From positions 5,821 to 69,820 of the forward strand of contig JBMOLL010000071.1 of assembly GCA_049325415.1 (NCBI GenBank): a stretch of DNA of 64,000 nucleotides. Reading direction: 5' to 3'. Positions 51,664 through 60,783 of this stretch are shown one piece after another. The stretch's first letter is position 1, and the number at the start of each line of letters is the position of its first letter. Below the pieces are notes generated by a model, which ran no database searches, had not been told where the DNA came from, and was given only the letters and a program-made list of their open reading frames with translations. Position numbers and translations under genes: made by a program. Source of the stretch: JBMOLL01 sp049325415. GTDB lineage: Bacteria; Bacteroidota; Bacteroidia; Bacteroidales; GCA-2748055.

Positions 51664-51695
51664 TCAAAAGCCGGAGGAACAGATGCCTCCGGACT
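51664..51695 (-). terminator. Terminator-like hairpin after guaA
   Basis: CCGGAGG (51671-51677) pairs with CCTCCGG (51686-51692), 8-base loop. The minus-strand tail is CTTTTGA, a short T-run, so termination may be partial. Confidence 0.6.
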
Positions 51696-51749
51696 CCTTT
51701 TTGGTTTCAGCCGTAAATATAACCAATTAATGCTTTAAATGTTGAGATC

Positions 51750-53279
51750 TCACTCCCATTCTATGGTAGCAGGCGGTTTGGAACTGATGTCATAAACGAC
51801 GCGGTTTATGCCTTTGACCTTGTTTATGATATCATTGGATATTCTGGCGAGGAACTCGGGAGGAAGATGGGCCCAGTCAGCTGTCATACCATCGGTTGAA
51901 GTAACGGCTCTCAGAGCCACAACAAATTCATAGGTACGTTCATCACCCATCACTCCGACCGACTGTACGGGCAGCAGGATGGCTCCGGCCTGCCATACCC
52001 TGTCGTACAGACCAAATTTCTTCAGTCCTTCGATATAGATATGGTCTGCTTCCTGGAGAAGGGCAATTTTCTCCCGGGTGATCTTACCCAGGACACGGAT
52101 AGCCAGTCCGGGGCCCGGAAAGGGATGGCGATGAAGGAACTGAGGGCTGATCCCTAGGGCATTCCCCACTCTTCTCACCTCATCTTTGAAGAGCAGGCGA
52201 AGGGGTTCAACTACTTTGAGATGCATTTTTTCCGGCAGTCCGCCCACATTATGGTGGGATTTTATGGTAGCCGACGGTCCGTTTACAGAGACCGATTCAA
52301 TGACATCCGGGTAGATCGTTCCCTGGGCGAGCCATCCTGCCCCGGATATCTTCCGTGCTTCGGCTTCAAAGACTTCGATGAAGTTCTTTCCGATACTTTT
52401 CCTTTTGGCTTCAGGGTCTTCAATGTTTTCAAGGTCATTCAGGAATTTATCCGATGCATCGACACCAATAACATTCAGCCCCATGTCTTTGTAAGAGGCA
52501 AGAACAGTTTCAAACTCTCCCTTGCGAAGCAGACCGTTATCAACAAAGATGGCGGTGAGGTTTTTACCTATGGCCCTGTTCAGCAAAACGGCAGCCACGG
52601 TAGAATCGACCCCGCCCGATAGTCCAAGGATCACCTGGTCGTCGCCAAGTTTAGTTTTCAATTCGCTGACGGTAGATTCGATAAATGATTCCGGGGTCCA
52701 TTCGCTATGGCAGCCGCATATATCGCGCAGAAAATTTCCGAGGATCTGTTTCCCTTCGGATGTATGGTATACTTCGGGATGGAACTGCAAACCGAAGGTA
52801 AGTTCATCGCTGGCCTGGTAGGCACCGACTTTCACATCGTGAGTGCTTGCAATGATACGGTAGTTCTCCGGCAGGGATATGATGGAATCACCATGCGACA
52901 TCCATACCTGGGTACCCTGACTGAGATTTTTCAACAGCGGTGAATCCCCGTCGATCGTTTCAAGTCTTGCCCTGCCATATTCCCGGGTGTTGCTTGCCTG
53001 GACTTCTCCGCCGTAAAAATGGGAAAGATACTGTGCACCATAACATATTCCGAGCAGGGGCAGTTTTCCTTTGATCCCGGACAGGTCGGGCAATGGAGCA
53101 CCGGCATCTCTTACCGAAAAGGGACTGCCGGAGAGGATCACCCCTCTGACTTCCGGATCAGGTTCCGGAAAATGATTATAGGGATGGATCTCACAATACA
53201 CGGAATTTTCCCTTACCTTCCTGGCGATCAGCTGGGTATACTGGGAACCGAAATCAAGAATCAGGATCTTTTCTTTCAC
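51750..53279 (-). CDS. guaA: GMP synthase (glutamine-hydrolysing)
   Basis: Converts XMP to GMP using glutamine and ATP. 509 residues with an N-terminal class I glutamine amidotransferase (ILDFGSQYTQLIARKVRE, nucleophile Cys in LLGICYGAQYL, then LQFHPEV), the ATP pyrophosphatase P-loop LGLSGGVDSTVAA near residue 220, and a C-terminal dimerisation domain ending RVVYDISSKPPATIEWE. Complete and normal. Follows rnz on the same strand with its own -7 element. Confidence 0.97.
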   Translation of the reverse strand: MKEKILILDFGSQYTQLIARKVRENSVYCEIHPYNHFPEPDPEVRGVILSGSPFSVRDAGAPLPDLSGIKGKLPLLGICYGAQYLSHFYGGEVQASNTREYGRARLETIDGDSPLLKNLSQGTQVWMSHGDSIISLPENYRIIASTHDVKVGAYQASDELTFGLQFHPEVYHTSEGKQILGNFLRDICGCHSEWTPESFIESTVSELKTKLGDDQVILGLSGGVDSTVAAVLLNRAIGKNLTAIFVDNGLLRKGEFETVLASYKDMGLNVIGVDASDKFLNDLENIEDPEAKRKSIGKNFIEVFEAEARKISGAGWLAQGTIYPDVIESVSVNGPSATIKSHHNVGGLPEKMHLKVVEPLRLLFKDEVRRVGNALGISPQFLHRHPFPGPGLAIRVLGKITREKIALLQEADHIYIEGLKKFGLYDRVWQAGAILLPVQSVGVMGDERTYEFVVALRAVTSTDGMTADWAHLPPEFLARISNDIINKVKGINRVVYDISSKPPATIEWE

Positions 53280-53311
53280 GGGAGCACACGGTTTAAATTC
53301 ATATCTGGATG

Positions 53312-53319
53312 CAAAAGTA
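53312..53319 (-). promoter_or_regulatory. Candidate guaA promoter -7 element
   Basis: TACTTTTG on the minus strand, an exact TAnnTTTG match, 33 bases before the guaA start. No matching -33 element found. Confidence 0.45.
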
Positions 53320-53350
53320 GCATATCCTTTTTAATAAGCAGGACATTTTT

Positions 53351-54295
53351 TCATGGCTTATCAACTTCCGTTGAAACCCTTGTCAGGGGCAGGCTGAAGC
53401 GATCGCCGTCGTTGACATCGCTGGTCTCCGGAAATACGGTACGTGCTTCACCGATCAGTTCTTCGAGGTCCTTGTAGCGGGAGGAAAAATGCCCGATCAG
53501 CAGCCTACCTGCACCGGCCTGTTCCGCCATAAGGGCAGCTTCCCTCGCAGTGGAATGCCAGGTTTCACGGGCTAGTTTCAGATCTTTTTCCATGAAAGTG
53601 GCCTCATGGAAAAGCAGATCGACTCCCCGGATATACGGAACAAGCGAGGGAGTGAACTTTGTGTCGGAAAGGTAGGCATACGACCGGGAATGCCAGGCGG
53701 GCAGGGTCAGTTCCTTATTGGGGATCATACGCCCGTCGGCTGTGGTATAATCTTCCCCCTTTTTAATCCTCATGATATCGGCAACACCCACTCCCAGTTC
53801 CCCGATCCTGTCTTTCCGAACATTCAGTAACCTGTCTTTTTCCCTGAACAGATACCCCAGGGTGGGAGTCCGGTGCTTTAGTTCCAGGGCAGTAACCGTA
53901 ATCCGGGAATCCTCATAAATAACAGCAGGCAGAGGACCAGTCGGAGTATTGAACTTAAGTGGAAAGGGCAAGGGTCCGAAAAACCGGAGATGAGTTTCGA
54001 GCAACTCTTCGAGGGCAGGCGGGCCGTAGATATTCAGGTCGGCTTTCCGGCCCATAAGCCCGAAGGTGGAGATCAGTCCGAAAAGGCCAAAAACATGATC
54101 ACCGTGCAGATGGGAGATGAAAATATGGTTGATCCGGGCCGGGCTGAGTCCGAACCTGCGCAGTTGAACCTGCGTTCCCTCCCCGCAGTCGATTAAAAAA
54201 AACCGCTCATTCACATTGAGCAAATGAGCGGTTGGAAAACGTTTTGAGGTAGGTAAAGCAGAACTACTACCTAATATGGTAAGTTCAAAAGTCAC
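53351..54295 (-). CDS. rnz: Ribonuclease Z
   Basis: A zinc-dependent endonuclease that trims tRNA 3' trailers. 314 residues, metallo-beta-lactamase fold: LGSSSALPTSKRFPTAHLL start, FLIDCGEGTQVQLRR, the metal motif SHLHGDH (61-67), the exosite-like segment near 155-205, FHEATF, and GHFSSRY near the C-terminus. Full length. It lies 15 bases after a STAS gene and its product acts in the same translation-related run as rpsA. Confidence 0.95.
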   Translation of the reverse strand: MTFELTILGSSSALPTSKRFPTAHLLNVNERFFLIDCGEGTQVQLRRFGLSPARINHIFISHLHGDHVFGLFGLISTFGLMGRKADLNIYGPPALEELLETHLRFFGPLPFPLKFNTPTGPLPAVIYEDSRITVTALELKHRTPTLGYLFREKDRLLNVRKDRIGELGVGVADIMRIKKGEDYTTADGRMIPNKELTLPAWHSRSYAYLSDTKFTPSLVPYIRGVDLLFHEATFMEKDLKLARETWHSTAREAALMAEQAGAGRLLIGHFSSRYKDLEELIGEARTVFPETSDVNDGDRFSLPLTRVSTEVDKP

Positions 54296-54310
54296 AAAGC
54301 TATAACCTCT

Positions 54311-54658
54311 TTATTCAGCTTCTTTAATCATCGTCTCGGCCGATGCCAGATTATTGGAGATATTGAGCACCGTATCTAGCTGGGAAATGGTGATGAGACG
54401 TTCCACGGCATCATTCAGGCCGATCAGTACAAAAGTACCTCCGGCATTCTTGCAGAGCCTGTTAGCAACGAGAATTGCACTCAGACCGGAGGAATCGCAA
54501 TACCTGCAGTTCTCCAGGTCAAGAATGATATTCTTCTCACCATTACCGGACACGAGCACCAGCTCAGATTTGAGCGAAGGCGCGATATGCGTATCCAGTT
54601 TTTCTTCCAATACTTTGATCAAAGTATGGTTTTCAAACTTATCAATTTTGAACTCCAT
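54311..54658 (-). CDS. STAS-domain anti-sigma-factor antagonist-like protein
   Basis: A 115-residue SpoIIAA/RsbV-type STAS protein. The phospho-site motif is YCDSSGLSAILVANRLC (Asp55-Ser56-Ser57-Gly58), and the C-terminal helix (DAVERLITISQLDTVLNI) fits the fold. It sits between rpsA (28 bases) and rnz (15 bases), an arrangement I recall as common in Bacteroidota. No cognate kinase is adjacent. Distinct from the STAS protein at 38981-39319; both keep the serine. Confidence 0.91.
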   Translation of the reverse strand: MEFKIDKFENHTLIKVLEEKLDTHIAPSLKSELVLVSGNGEKNIILDLENCRYCDSSGLSAILVANRLCKNAGGTFVLIGLNDAVERLITISQLDTVLNISNNLASAETMIKEAE

Positions 54659-54686
54659 AGCTGAAAAATTTAGTTTTTTAGGATTA

Positions 54687-56750
54687 TTATTCTTCTCCTT
54701 TTTTGCTTCCAGCCTTTTTCTTTACCTCTTTTTCCATTTCATCCTTCAGGGCAGCCAGTTCGGAAATGTCGCCGAGTGTGGTTTTTTCGAGGCTGCTTTT
54801 CAGCTTTTTGGTTGCTTTACGTGCAGCGGCATCTTCTGCTTTCTTCCCATCCTGTTCAACATTTTTCTTTTCATCTTCAAAGATCCTGCTGTGTGAAAGG
54901 ATGATTTTCTTGGCAGATTTGTTAAACTCAATAACCTTGAAGGAAAGTTTTTCATCAACCCGTGCAGGTGATCCGTCTTCCTTTACAAGGTGTTTGGGAG
55001 TAACAAAACCTTCAACACCATAAGGCAGTGCAATTACAGCCCCTTTGTCCATCATTTCAACGATCGTTCCTTCGTGAACTGTATCTACCTCGAAGATGCT
55101 TTCGAACACATCCCATGGATTTTCTTCAAGCTGCTTGTGTCCAAGGCTGAGGCGTCTGTTTTCCTTGTCAATTTCCAGTACAACTACTTCAATATCAGCG
55201 CCTATTGCCGTAAACTCTGCGGGATGCTTGATCTTTTTGGTCCATGAAAGGTCTGAAATATGAATCAGGCCGTCAACACCTTCTTCGATCTCTACAAACA
55301 CACCGAAGTTAGTAAAGTTACGAACTTTTGCGGTATGTTTACTACCCACGGCATATTTTTCTTCAATTTTTTCCCACGGGTCATTCTTCAGTTGCTTAAT
55401 GCCCAGCGACATTTTCCTTTCGTCGCGGTCGAGGGTCAGGATGACGGCTTCGACTTCATCGCCGACATTCATGAACTCCTGAGCACTTCTGAGGTGCTGT
55501 GACCAGGACATTTCGGAAACGTGAATGAGGCCTTCCACTCCGGGTGCAATTTCAACAAAGGCACCATAGTCGGCCATAACCACCACTTTGCCTTTCACGC
55601 GGTCGCCTACTTTCATCCCGGCATCCAGTGAATCCCACGGGTGAGCGGTCAGCTGTTTGAGACCAAGGGCGATCCTCTTCTTATCGTCGTCGAAATCAAG
55701 GATAACCACATTGAGTTTCTGATCGAGCTGGACAATCTCTTCGGGATGATTAACGCGTCCCCAGGAAAGGTCGGTAATGTGAATGAGACCATCTACACCG
55801 CCCAGGTCAATGAATACACCGTAAGAGGTGATGTTCTTGACGGTACCTTCAAGCACCTGTCCTTTTTCCAGCTTGGCAATAATCTCTTTCTTCTGCTGTT
55901 CGAGTTCCTCTTCGATAAGTGCTTTGTGGGAAACCACAACGTTTTTGAATTCGTGGTTGATTTTGACCACCTTGAATTCCATGGTTTTTCCAACGTATGC
56001 ATCATAGTCGCGGATCGGTTTGACATCGATCTGGGAACCGGGAAGGAAGGCTTCGATGCCGAATACATCGACGATCATACCACCTTTGGTCCTGCACTTG
56101 ATGTAACCCTTGATCACCTCGTCGTTGTCGAGCGACTGGTTGACGCGGTCCCATGAACGCATAGCGCGTGCTTTCTTATGTGAAAGGACCAGCTGACCTT
56201 TTTTGTCTTCCTGGCTCTCCACATATACCTCCACGGTGTCACCGGGCTTCAGTTCAGGATTGTACCTGAACTCGTTCAGGCTTACAACACCTTCTGATTT
56301 GTACCCGATATTGATGACAACTTCCCTTTTATTCAGGGAGATCACCGTACCTTCCACCACTTCATTCTCAGCAATGGTTGAAAGGGTTTTGTCGTACATT
56401 TCGGCAAACCTGTTTCTTTCCGACGGTACGTAGGCATCATTCTTGTTGTTGATGGTCGACCAGTCGAAATCGGCAATACCAGTGTCAGATTTCACCGCTG
56501 ATTTCTCAGCTGCTTTTACTTCAGGTGCAGTTTTCTTTTCAGCAACAGGAGCAACTTCTTCAGGAGCAACTTCTGTTTCCGCAACCACTTCTTCAGTTTT
56601 TTCTTCGGCTTCAGCAGAAACCTCTTCCACCTCCTCTTTCAGGGGAGCTTCATTTTCGTTTACCGGTGCAGCACTCTCCGCTGCCTGATTTTCAACACCC
56701 TCAGTTTGTTCCAATTCATTCTGTAAGGCATCCTTTTCAATTTCACTCAT
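54687..56750 (-). CDS. rpsA: 30S ribosomal protein S1
   Basis: 687 residues. An unusually long acidic, Ala/Glu-rich N-terminal tail (1-90) precedes ADFDWSTINNKNDAYVPSER, then six S1 (OB-fold) RNA-binding domains from about 131 to 625, for example GVFIDLGGVDGLIHITDLSW and GAFVEIAPGVEGLIHVSEMSW, and a basic Lys-rich tail (KKVKKKAGSKKGEE-like). S1 helps mRNA binding to the 30S subunit; in Bacteroidota, where Shine-Dalgarno sequences are rare, it may matter more. Leads the rpsA-STAS-rnz run and has its own promoter. Confidence 0.96.
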   Translation of the reverse strand: MSEIEKDALQNELEQTEGVENQAAESAAPVNENEAPLKEEVEEVSAEAEEKTEEVVAETEVAPEEVAPVAEKKTAPEVKAAEKSAVKSDTGIADFDWSTINNKNDAYVPSERNRFAEMYDKTLSTIAENEVVEGTVISLNKREVVINIGYKSEGVVSLNEFRYNPELKPGDTVEVYVESQEDKKGQLVLSHKKARAMRSWDRVNQSLDNDEVIKGYIKCRTKGGMIVDVFGIEAFLPGSQIDVKPIRDYDAYVGKTMEFKVVKINHEFKNVVVSHKALIEEELEQQKKEIIAKLEKGQVLEGTVKNITSYGVFIDLGGVDGLIHITDLSWGRVNHPEEIVQLDQKLNVVILDFDDDKKRIALGLKQLTAHPWDSLDAGMKVGDRVKGKVVVMADYGAFVEIAPGVEGLIHVSEMSWSQHLRSAQEFMNVGDEVEAVILTLDRDERKMSLGIKQLKNDPWEKIEEKYAVGSKHTAKVRNFTNFGVFVEIEEGVDGLIHISDLSWTKKIKHPAEFTAIGADIEVVVLEIDKENRRLSLGHKQLEENPWDVFESIFEVDTVHEGTIVEMMDKGAVIALPYGVEGFVTPKHLVKEDGSPARVDEKLSFKVIEFNKSAKKIILSHSRIFEDEKKNVEQDGKKAEDAAARKATKKLKSSLEKTTLGDISELAALKDEMEKEVKKKAGSKKGEE

Positions 56751-57072
56751 TTGATAAATCAGTTAAAATTAATAAGTTAGACATTATGTTTTTTAAACGC
56801 GCCGCAAAGATAAGCTTTTCCTTCAAAAAAGGCTAATTTTCAGGAAAATATTACAGAAAATCTACGGGTTGTTTTTAAGCAGGCCCAACGGCTCCTGGAA
56901 GGGGCCAAAAGTAAAAACCAGGGCCCTGTCCCAATCCGATAAAAACTGTATTTTTACATTCCGGCAGTAAAACAATGAAAAATTCGCTTTTGCAGCCCTT
57001 TTCCGGACATTCCGGAAGCTATGCCGGTATTTAAATAAATGTTTAAATTTTAATATTTTAACCGCTGAATAG
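56751..57072. other. 322-base divergent region rpsA/sugar-nucleotide operon
   Basis: Holds the rpsA promoter (56805-56836). A perfect palindrome CAGGGCCCTG lies at 56919-56928, and GGCCC (56882-56886) can pair with GGGCC (56902-56906). No clear TAnnTTTG for the plus-strand operon was seen; the 50 bases before 57073 are very A/T-rich. No ORF. Confidence 0.55.
56805..56836 (-). promoter_or_regulatory. rpsA promoter
   Basis: TATCTTTG on the minus strand (plus 56805-56812), an exact -7 match, with TTAG (one mismatch from TTTG) 20 bases upstream. Predicted leader about 50 bases. Confidence 0.6.
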
Positions 57073-58407
57073 ATGAAAATAACCGTTATAGGCACGGGCT
57101 ATGTCGGACTGGTTACCGGTACCTGTTTTGCAGAAAGCGGGATTACGGTATCCTGTGTCGATATCGATGAAAACAAGATCGAACGGCTGAAGAAGGGTGA
57201 AGTTCCGATTTACGAACCCGGGCTGGAAAGTATGATCCATACCAATGTGGAAAAGGGACGCCTGTTTTTTTCCACCGACCTTGAAGAGGGTCTGAAGGAA
57301 AGTGAAGCCGTATTTATCGCGGTAGGAACACCTCCGGATGAAGACGGTTCGGCCGACCTTAAACATGTTCTGGCAGCGGCATCCGAAGTGGGCCGACTGA
57401 TGGACAGTTACCTTGTTATCGTCACGAAAAGCACCGTACCGATCCACACGGCTGAAAAGGTCCGAGGAGCCATCCAGACAGCTCTGGATGAACGGGGAGC
57501 CGAAATTCCGTTTGATGTGGCTTCAAATCCGGAATTCCTGAAAGAAGGTGCTGCAATCAGCGATTTTATGAAACCCGACCGCATCGTGATCGGAACAGAC
57601 TCCGAGCGTGCCGAAAAGATCCTGAAGAGGTTGTACAAACCCTTTCTGCTGAACGGCCACCCGATGATCATCATGGATATCCCCTCAGCCGAAATGACCA
57701 AATATGCTGCCAATGCAATGCTGGCTACCAAGATCACCTTTATGAATGATATTGCCAACCTGTGCGAGATTGTAGGAGCCGACATTAATCTGGTGCGTAA
57801 GGGCATCGGAAGCGACAGCCGCATTGGAAACCAGTTTATCTATGCCGGTGCGGGCTACGGCGGATCCTGCTTCCCCAAAGATGTAAATGCACTGATCCGT
57901 ACGGGACAGGCATACGGCCAGCCACTGGAGATCCTGCAGGCTGTCGACCGGGTAAATGCCCGACAGAAATCGGTCCTTGCAGCAAAGGTCCTGGCTCATT
58001 TCAATGGCTCCGTCAGGGGAAAAACTTTTGCCATCTGGGGCCTTTCCTTCAAGCCCAACACCGACGACATGCGCGAGGCTCCTTCCCTGGTGGTAATCAG
58101 CCAGCTTCTGAAGGAAGGTGCCCGGATACGGGTATACGATCCTGTTGCCATGGAAGTGGCACAGGGTATCCTGGGCGACACGGTAAGTTATTCCAGGGAA
58201 CGCTATGAAGCCCTGATTGATGCCGATGGCCTGATTGTCATTACCGAATGGTCGGAGTTCAGGGTCCCGAACTACCGGGTTATGGAAAAACTGATGAAAG
58301 AAAAGGTTATATTTGACGGCAGGAACATTTATGAGCCCTCGGAGCTGATCGAATACGGATTCACCTATTACAGCATAGGCAGAAAACCTTACAAGCCCCA
58401 TTTATGA
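57073..58407 (+). CDS. UDP-glucose 6-dehydrogenase
   Basis: Oxidises UDP-glucose to UDP-glucuronate with two NAD. 444 residues: N-terminal NAD motif VIGTGYVGLVTGTCFAESG (6-24), NPEFLKEGAAISDFMKPDRIVIG, the central helix SAEMTKYAANAMLATKITF, the catalytic Cys in AGAGYGGSCFPKDVNAL (near 264) and the C-terminal UDP-binding domain (WGLSFKPNTDDMREAPS). First gene of a six-gene operon; its stop overlaps the next start (58404-58407). Confidence 0.95.
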   Translation: MKITVIGTGYVGLVTGTCFAESGITVSCVDIDENKIERLKKGEVPIYEPGLESMIHTNVEKGRLFFSTDLEEGLKESEAVFIAVGTPPDEDGSADLKHVLAAASEVGRLMDSYLVIVTKSTVPIHTAEKVRGAIQTALDERGAEIPFDVASNPEFLKEGAAISDFMKPDRIVIGTDSERAEKILKRLYKPFLLNGHPMIIMDIPSAEMTKYAANAMLATKITFMNDIANLCEIVGADINLVRKGIGSDSRIGNQFIYAGAGYGGSCFPKDVNALIRTGQAYGQPLEILQAVDRVNARQKSVLAAKVLAHFNGSVRGKTFAIWGLSFKPNTDDMREAPSLVVISQLLKEGARIRVYDPVAMEVAQGILGDTVSYSRERYEALIDADGLIVITEWSEFRVPNYRVMEKLMKEKVIFDGRNIYEPSELIEYGFTYYSIGRKPYKPHL

Positions 58408-59348
58408 AGAAAAGAATACTGGTTACCGGAGGTGCCGGATTCATTGGTTCGCACCTGTGTGAAAAGCTTCTCCGCGAAGGAAATGAAGTGATCTGCGTGG
58501 ATAATTACTTCACAGGGTCAAAGAGCAATATTGTTCAGCTCCTGGATCAGCCCTATTTTGAGCTGGTCCGCCATGACGTGACAGTCCCCTACTATGCCGA
58601 AGTGGACGAGATTTACAACCTGGCCTGCCCTGCCAGCCCGGTTCATTACCAGTATAACCCGATCAAGACCATCAAAACCTCGGTGATGGGCGCCATCAAT
58701 ATGCTCGGGCTGGCAAAAAGGGTAAAGGCAAGGATCCTCCAGGCATCTACAAGTGAAGTATATGGTGATCCCGAGATCCACCCGCAGCCGGAAAGCTACT
58801 GGGGACATGTCAACCCGGTCGGGATCAGATCGTGTTACGACGAAGGCAAGCGTTGCGCGGAAACCCTTTTCATGGATTATCATACCCAGAATAAGGTCAA
58901 AATCAAGATTATAAGAATCTTTAACACCTATGGACCCAGGATGCACCCCAATGACGGACGGGTAGTCTCCAATTTTATAGTTCAGGCGCTTCAGAACAAG
59001 GATATTACCATCTATGGCGACGGATCACAGACGCGCAGTTTTCAGTACATCGATGATCTGATCGAAGGAATGAGCCGTATGATGGCCACCCCGGATGAAA
59101 TTACCGGGCCGGTCAATATTGGCAACCCGGATGAATTCACCATTATGCAACTGGCCCAAAAAGTGATGGAAATCACAGGGTCCAGATCGAAACTGGTCTT
59201 TTTGCCATTGCCGCAGGATGATCCCATTCAGCGTAAGCCCGACATTTCGCTGGCAAAGGAAATACTCGGCAACTGGAAACCGGCTGTTGCACTCGATCAG
59301 GGACTGCGGCTGACCATTGATTATTTTGACAAACTCCTATCCCGATGA
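58404..59348 (+). CDS. UDP-glucuronate decarboxylase (UDP-xylose synthase)
   Basis: An extended short-chain dehydrogenase/reductase of 314 residues that converts UDP-glucuronate to UDP-xylose. Seen: VTGGAGFIGSHLCEKL (NAD motif), ACPASPVHYQYNPIKTIKT, ASTSEVYGDPEIHPQPESYW and the catalytic YDEGK (Tyr145, Lys149), the pattern of UXS enzymes rather than dTDP-glucose 4,6-dehydratase (RfbB). The product of the preceding gene is its substrate. Overlaps both neighbours by four bases. Confidence 0.93.
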   Translation: MKKRILVTGGAGFIGSHLCEKLLREGNEVICVDNYFTGSKSNIVQLLDQPYFELVRHDVTVPYYAEVDEIYNLACPASPVHYQYNPIKTIKTSVMGAINMLGLAKRVKARILQASTSEVYGDPEIHPQPESYWGHVNPVGIRSCYDEGKRCAETLFMDYHTQNKVKIKIIRIFNTYGPRMHPNDGRVVSNFIVQALQNKDITIYGDGSQTRSFQYIDDLIEGMSRMMATPDEITGPVNIGNPDEFTIMQLAQKVMEITGSRSKLVFLPLPQDDPIQRKPDISLAKEILGNWKPAVALDQGLRLTIDYFDKLLSR

Positions 59349-60238
59349 AAGGAATCATACTGGCCGGGGGATCCGGCACCCGCTTGCACCCGATCACCAA
59401 AAGCATCTCCAAACAGATCATTCCTGTTTACGACAAGCCCATGATCTACTATCCCCTTTCCGTCCTGATGCTGGCCGGAATCAGGGAGATCCTGGTGATC
59501 AGTACGCCGACCGACCTGCCTTTATACCAGCGTCTGCTCGAGGACGGAAGCCAGCTTGGTCTGAACATTTCGTATGCCGAGCAACCCTCCCCCGACGGAC
59601 TTGCCCAGGCCTTTATTATCGGTAGGGAATTTATCGGGAACGATTCGGTTTGCCTCATCCTGGGCGACAATATCTTTTACGGCCATGGATTCGGAAGGAT
59701 ACTCCACGATACGTCAAAGCTAAAAGACGGGGCAGTGGTTTTCGGCTATTATGTCACGGATCCGCAACGCTACGGAGTGGTGGAATTCGATCGCACGGGA
59801 GCCGTAAAAAGTCTGGAGGAAAAACCTGAAAAACCAAAATCCAATTACGCTGTTACCGGTCTGTATTTTTACAGCAATGATGTGGTGGAAAAAGCAATAT
59901 CCCTCAGACCATCGGCCCGCGGGGAACTCGAGATCACCGATCTTAACCGGCTGTACCTGGAGGAACAGCGCCTGAAGGTCAGGATACTCGGACGCGGAAT
60001 GGCCTGGCTTGATACGGGAACGCAGGAGAGTCTGCTGCAGGCCTCCAATTATATTTATACCATTGAAAAAAGACAGGGACTCAAAATCTCGTGTATTGAA
60101 GAAATTGCGTATAAAAGAGGTTTTATCAGCCGGGATCAGCTTCTGAATCTGGCCTCTGAACTTAAAAAAAGCAGTTACGGGGTTTATCTCGAGCAGATTG
60201 CCCGTGAAGAGATATTAACATTTGACAACCAGGAATGA
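59345..60238 (+). CDS. rfbA: Glucose-1-phosphate thymidylyltransferase
   Basis: Makes dTDP-glucose from glucose-1-phosphate and dTTP, first step of the dTDP-L-rhamnose pathway. 297 residues: LAGGSGTRLHPITKSISKQ (nucleotide and catalytic residues), PVYDKPMIYYPLSVLMLAGI, LGDNIFYGHGF, EEKPEKPKSNYAVTGLYFY, and GRGMAWLDTGTQESLL. Complete. Coupled by ATGA overlaps to UXS upstream and rfbC downstream. Confidence 0.96.
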   Translation: MKGIILAGGSGTRLHPITKSISKQIIPVYDKPMIYYPLSVLMLAGIREILVISTPTDLPLYQRLLEDGSQLGLNISYAEQPSPDGLAQAFIIGREFIGNDSVCLILGDNIFYGHGFGRILHDTSKLKDGAVVFGYYVTDPQRYGVVEFDRTGAVKSLEEKPEKPKSNYAVTGLYFYSNDVVEKAISLRPSARGELEITDLNRLYLEEQRLKVRILGRGMAWLDTGTQESLLQASNYIYTIEKRQGLKISCIEEIAYKRGFISRDQLLNLASELKKSSYGVYLEQIAREEILTFDNQE

Positions 60239-60783
60239 AGGTTAAAGGAACAGCTATTGAAGGACTGCTGATCATCGAGCCCCGGGTATTCAGGGACGGC
60301 CGGGGGTATTTTTTCGAGAGTTTCCGGGAAGAGGATTTTCTTCACCCGGGGCCGGATTATCGTTTTGTCCAGGACAACCAGTCGTCATCGGCTTACGGAG
60401 TGATCAGGGGACTGCATTTTCAGCAGGGTGCCGCAGCGCAGGCAAAACTTGTAAGGGTGGTTTCAGGTACGATCTATGACGTTGCTGTCGACCTTCGGCC
60501 CGGTTCCCCTACCTTCGGAAAATGGTATGGTCTCGAGCTGAGCGATACGAATTTTCTCCAGCTGCTCATACCAAGGGGCTTTGCTCATGGTTTCTCCGTT
60601 CTCAGCGAATCGGCCGTTGTATTTTATAAATGCGACGCCTATTATAATAAAGAAGCAGAAACAGGTATACGTTACAATGATCCCGATCTGGACATCAACT
60701 GGATGGTTCCCCACGGGAAATGCCTGGTCTCTGAAAAAGATCTGCAACTGCCATTATTAAAAGAATTAAACATACATGGCTGA
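60235..60783 (+). CDS. rfbC: dTDP-4-dehydrorhamnose 3,5-epimerase
   Basis: Third step of dTDP-L-rhamnose synthesis. 182 residues of the cupin-like RmlC fold: EPRVFRDGRGYFFESF, QDNQSSSAYGVIRGLHFQ (catalytic His), LVRVVSGTIYDVAVDLR, LIPRGFAHGF, and the conserved Tyr in KCDAYYNKEAETGIRYNDP. The PPHAQAK segment of many homologues reads GAAAQAK here. Overlaps rfbA by four bases and rfbD by eight. Confidence 0.95.
   Translation: MKVKGTAIEGLLIIEPRVFRDGRGYFFESFREEDFLHPGPDYRFVQDNQSSSAYGVIRGLHFQQGAAAQAKLVRVVSGTIYDVAVDLRPGSPTFGKWYGLELSDTNFLQLLIPRGFAHGFSVLSESAVVFYKCDAYYNKEAETGIRYNDPDLDINWMVPHGKCLVSEKDLQLPLLKELNIHG

Noticed and set aside
58404..59348. SDR protein as RfbB (dTDP-glucose 4,6-dehydratase)
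   Set aside because: ACPASPVHYQ and the SEVYGDPEIHPQPESYWG segments are those of UDP-glucuronate decarboxylases, and it follows the UDP-glucose dehydrogenase directly.
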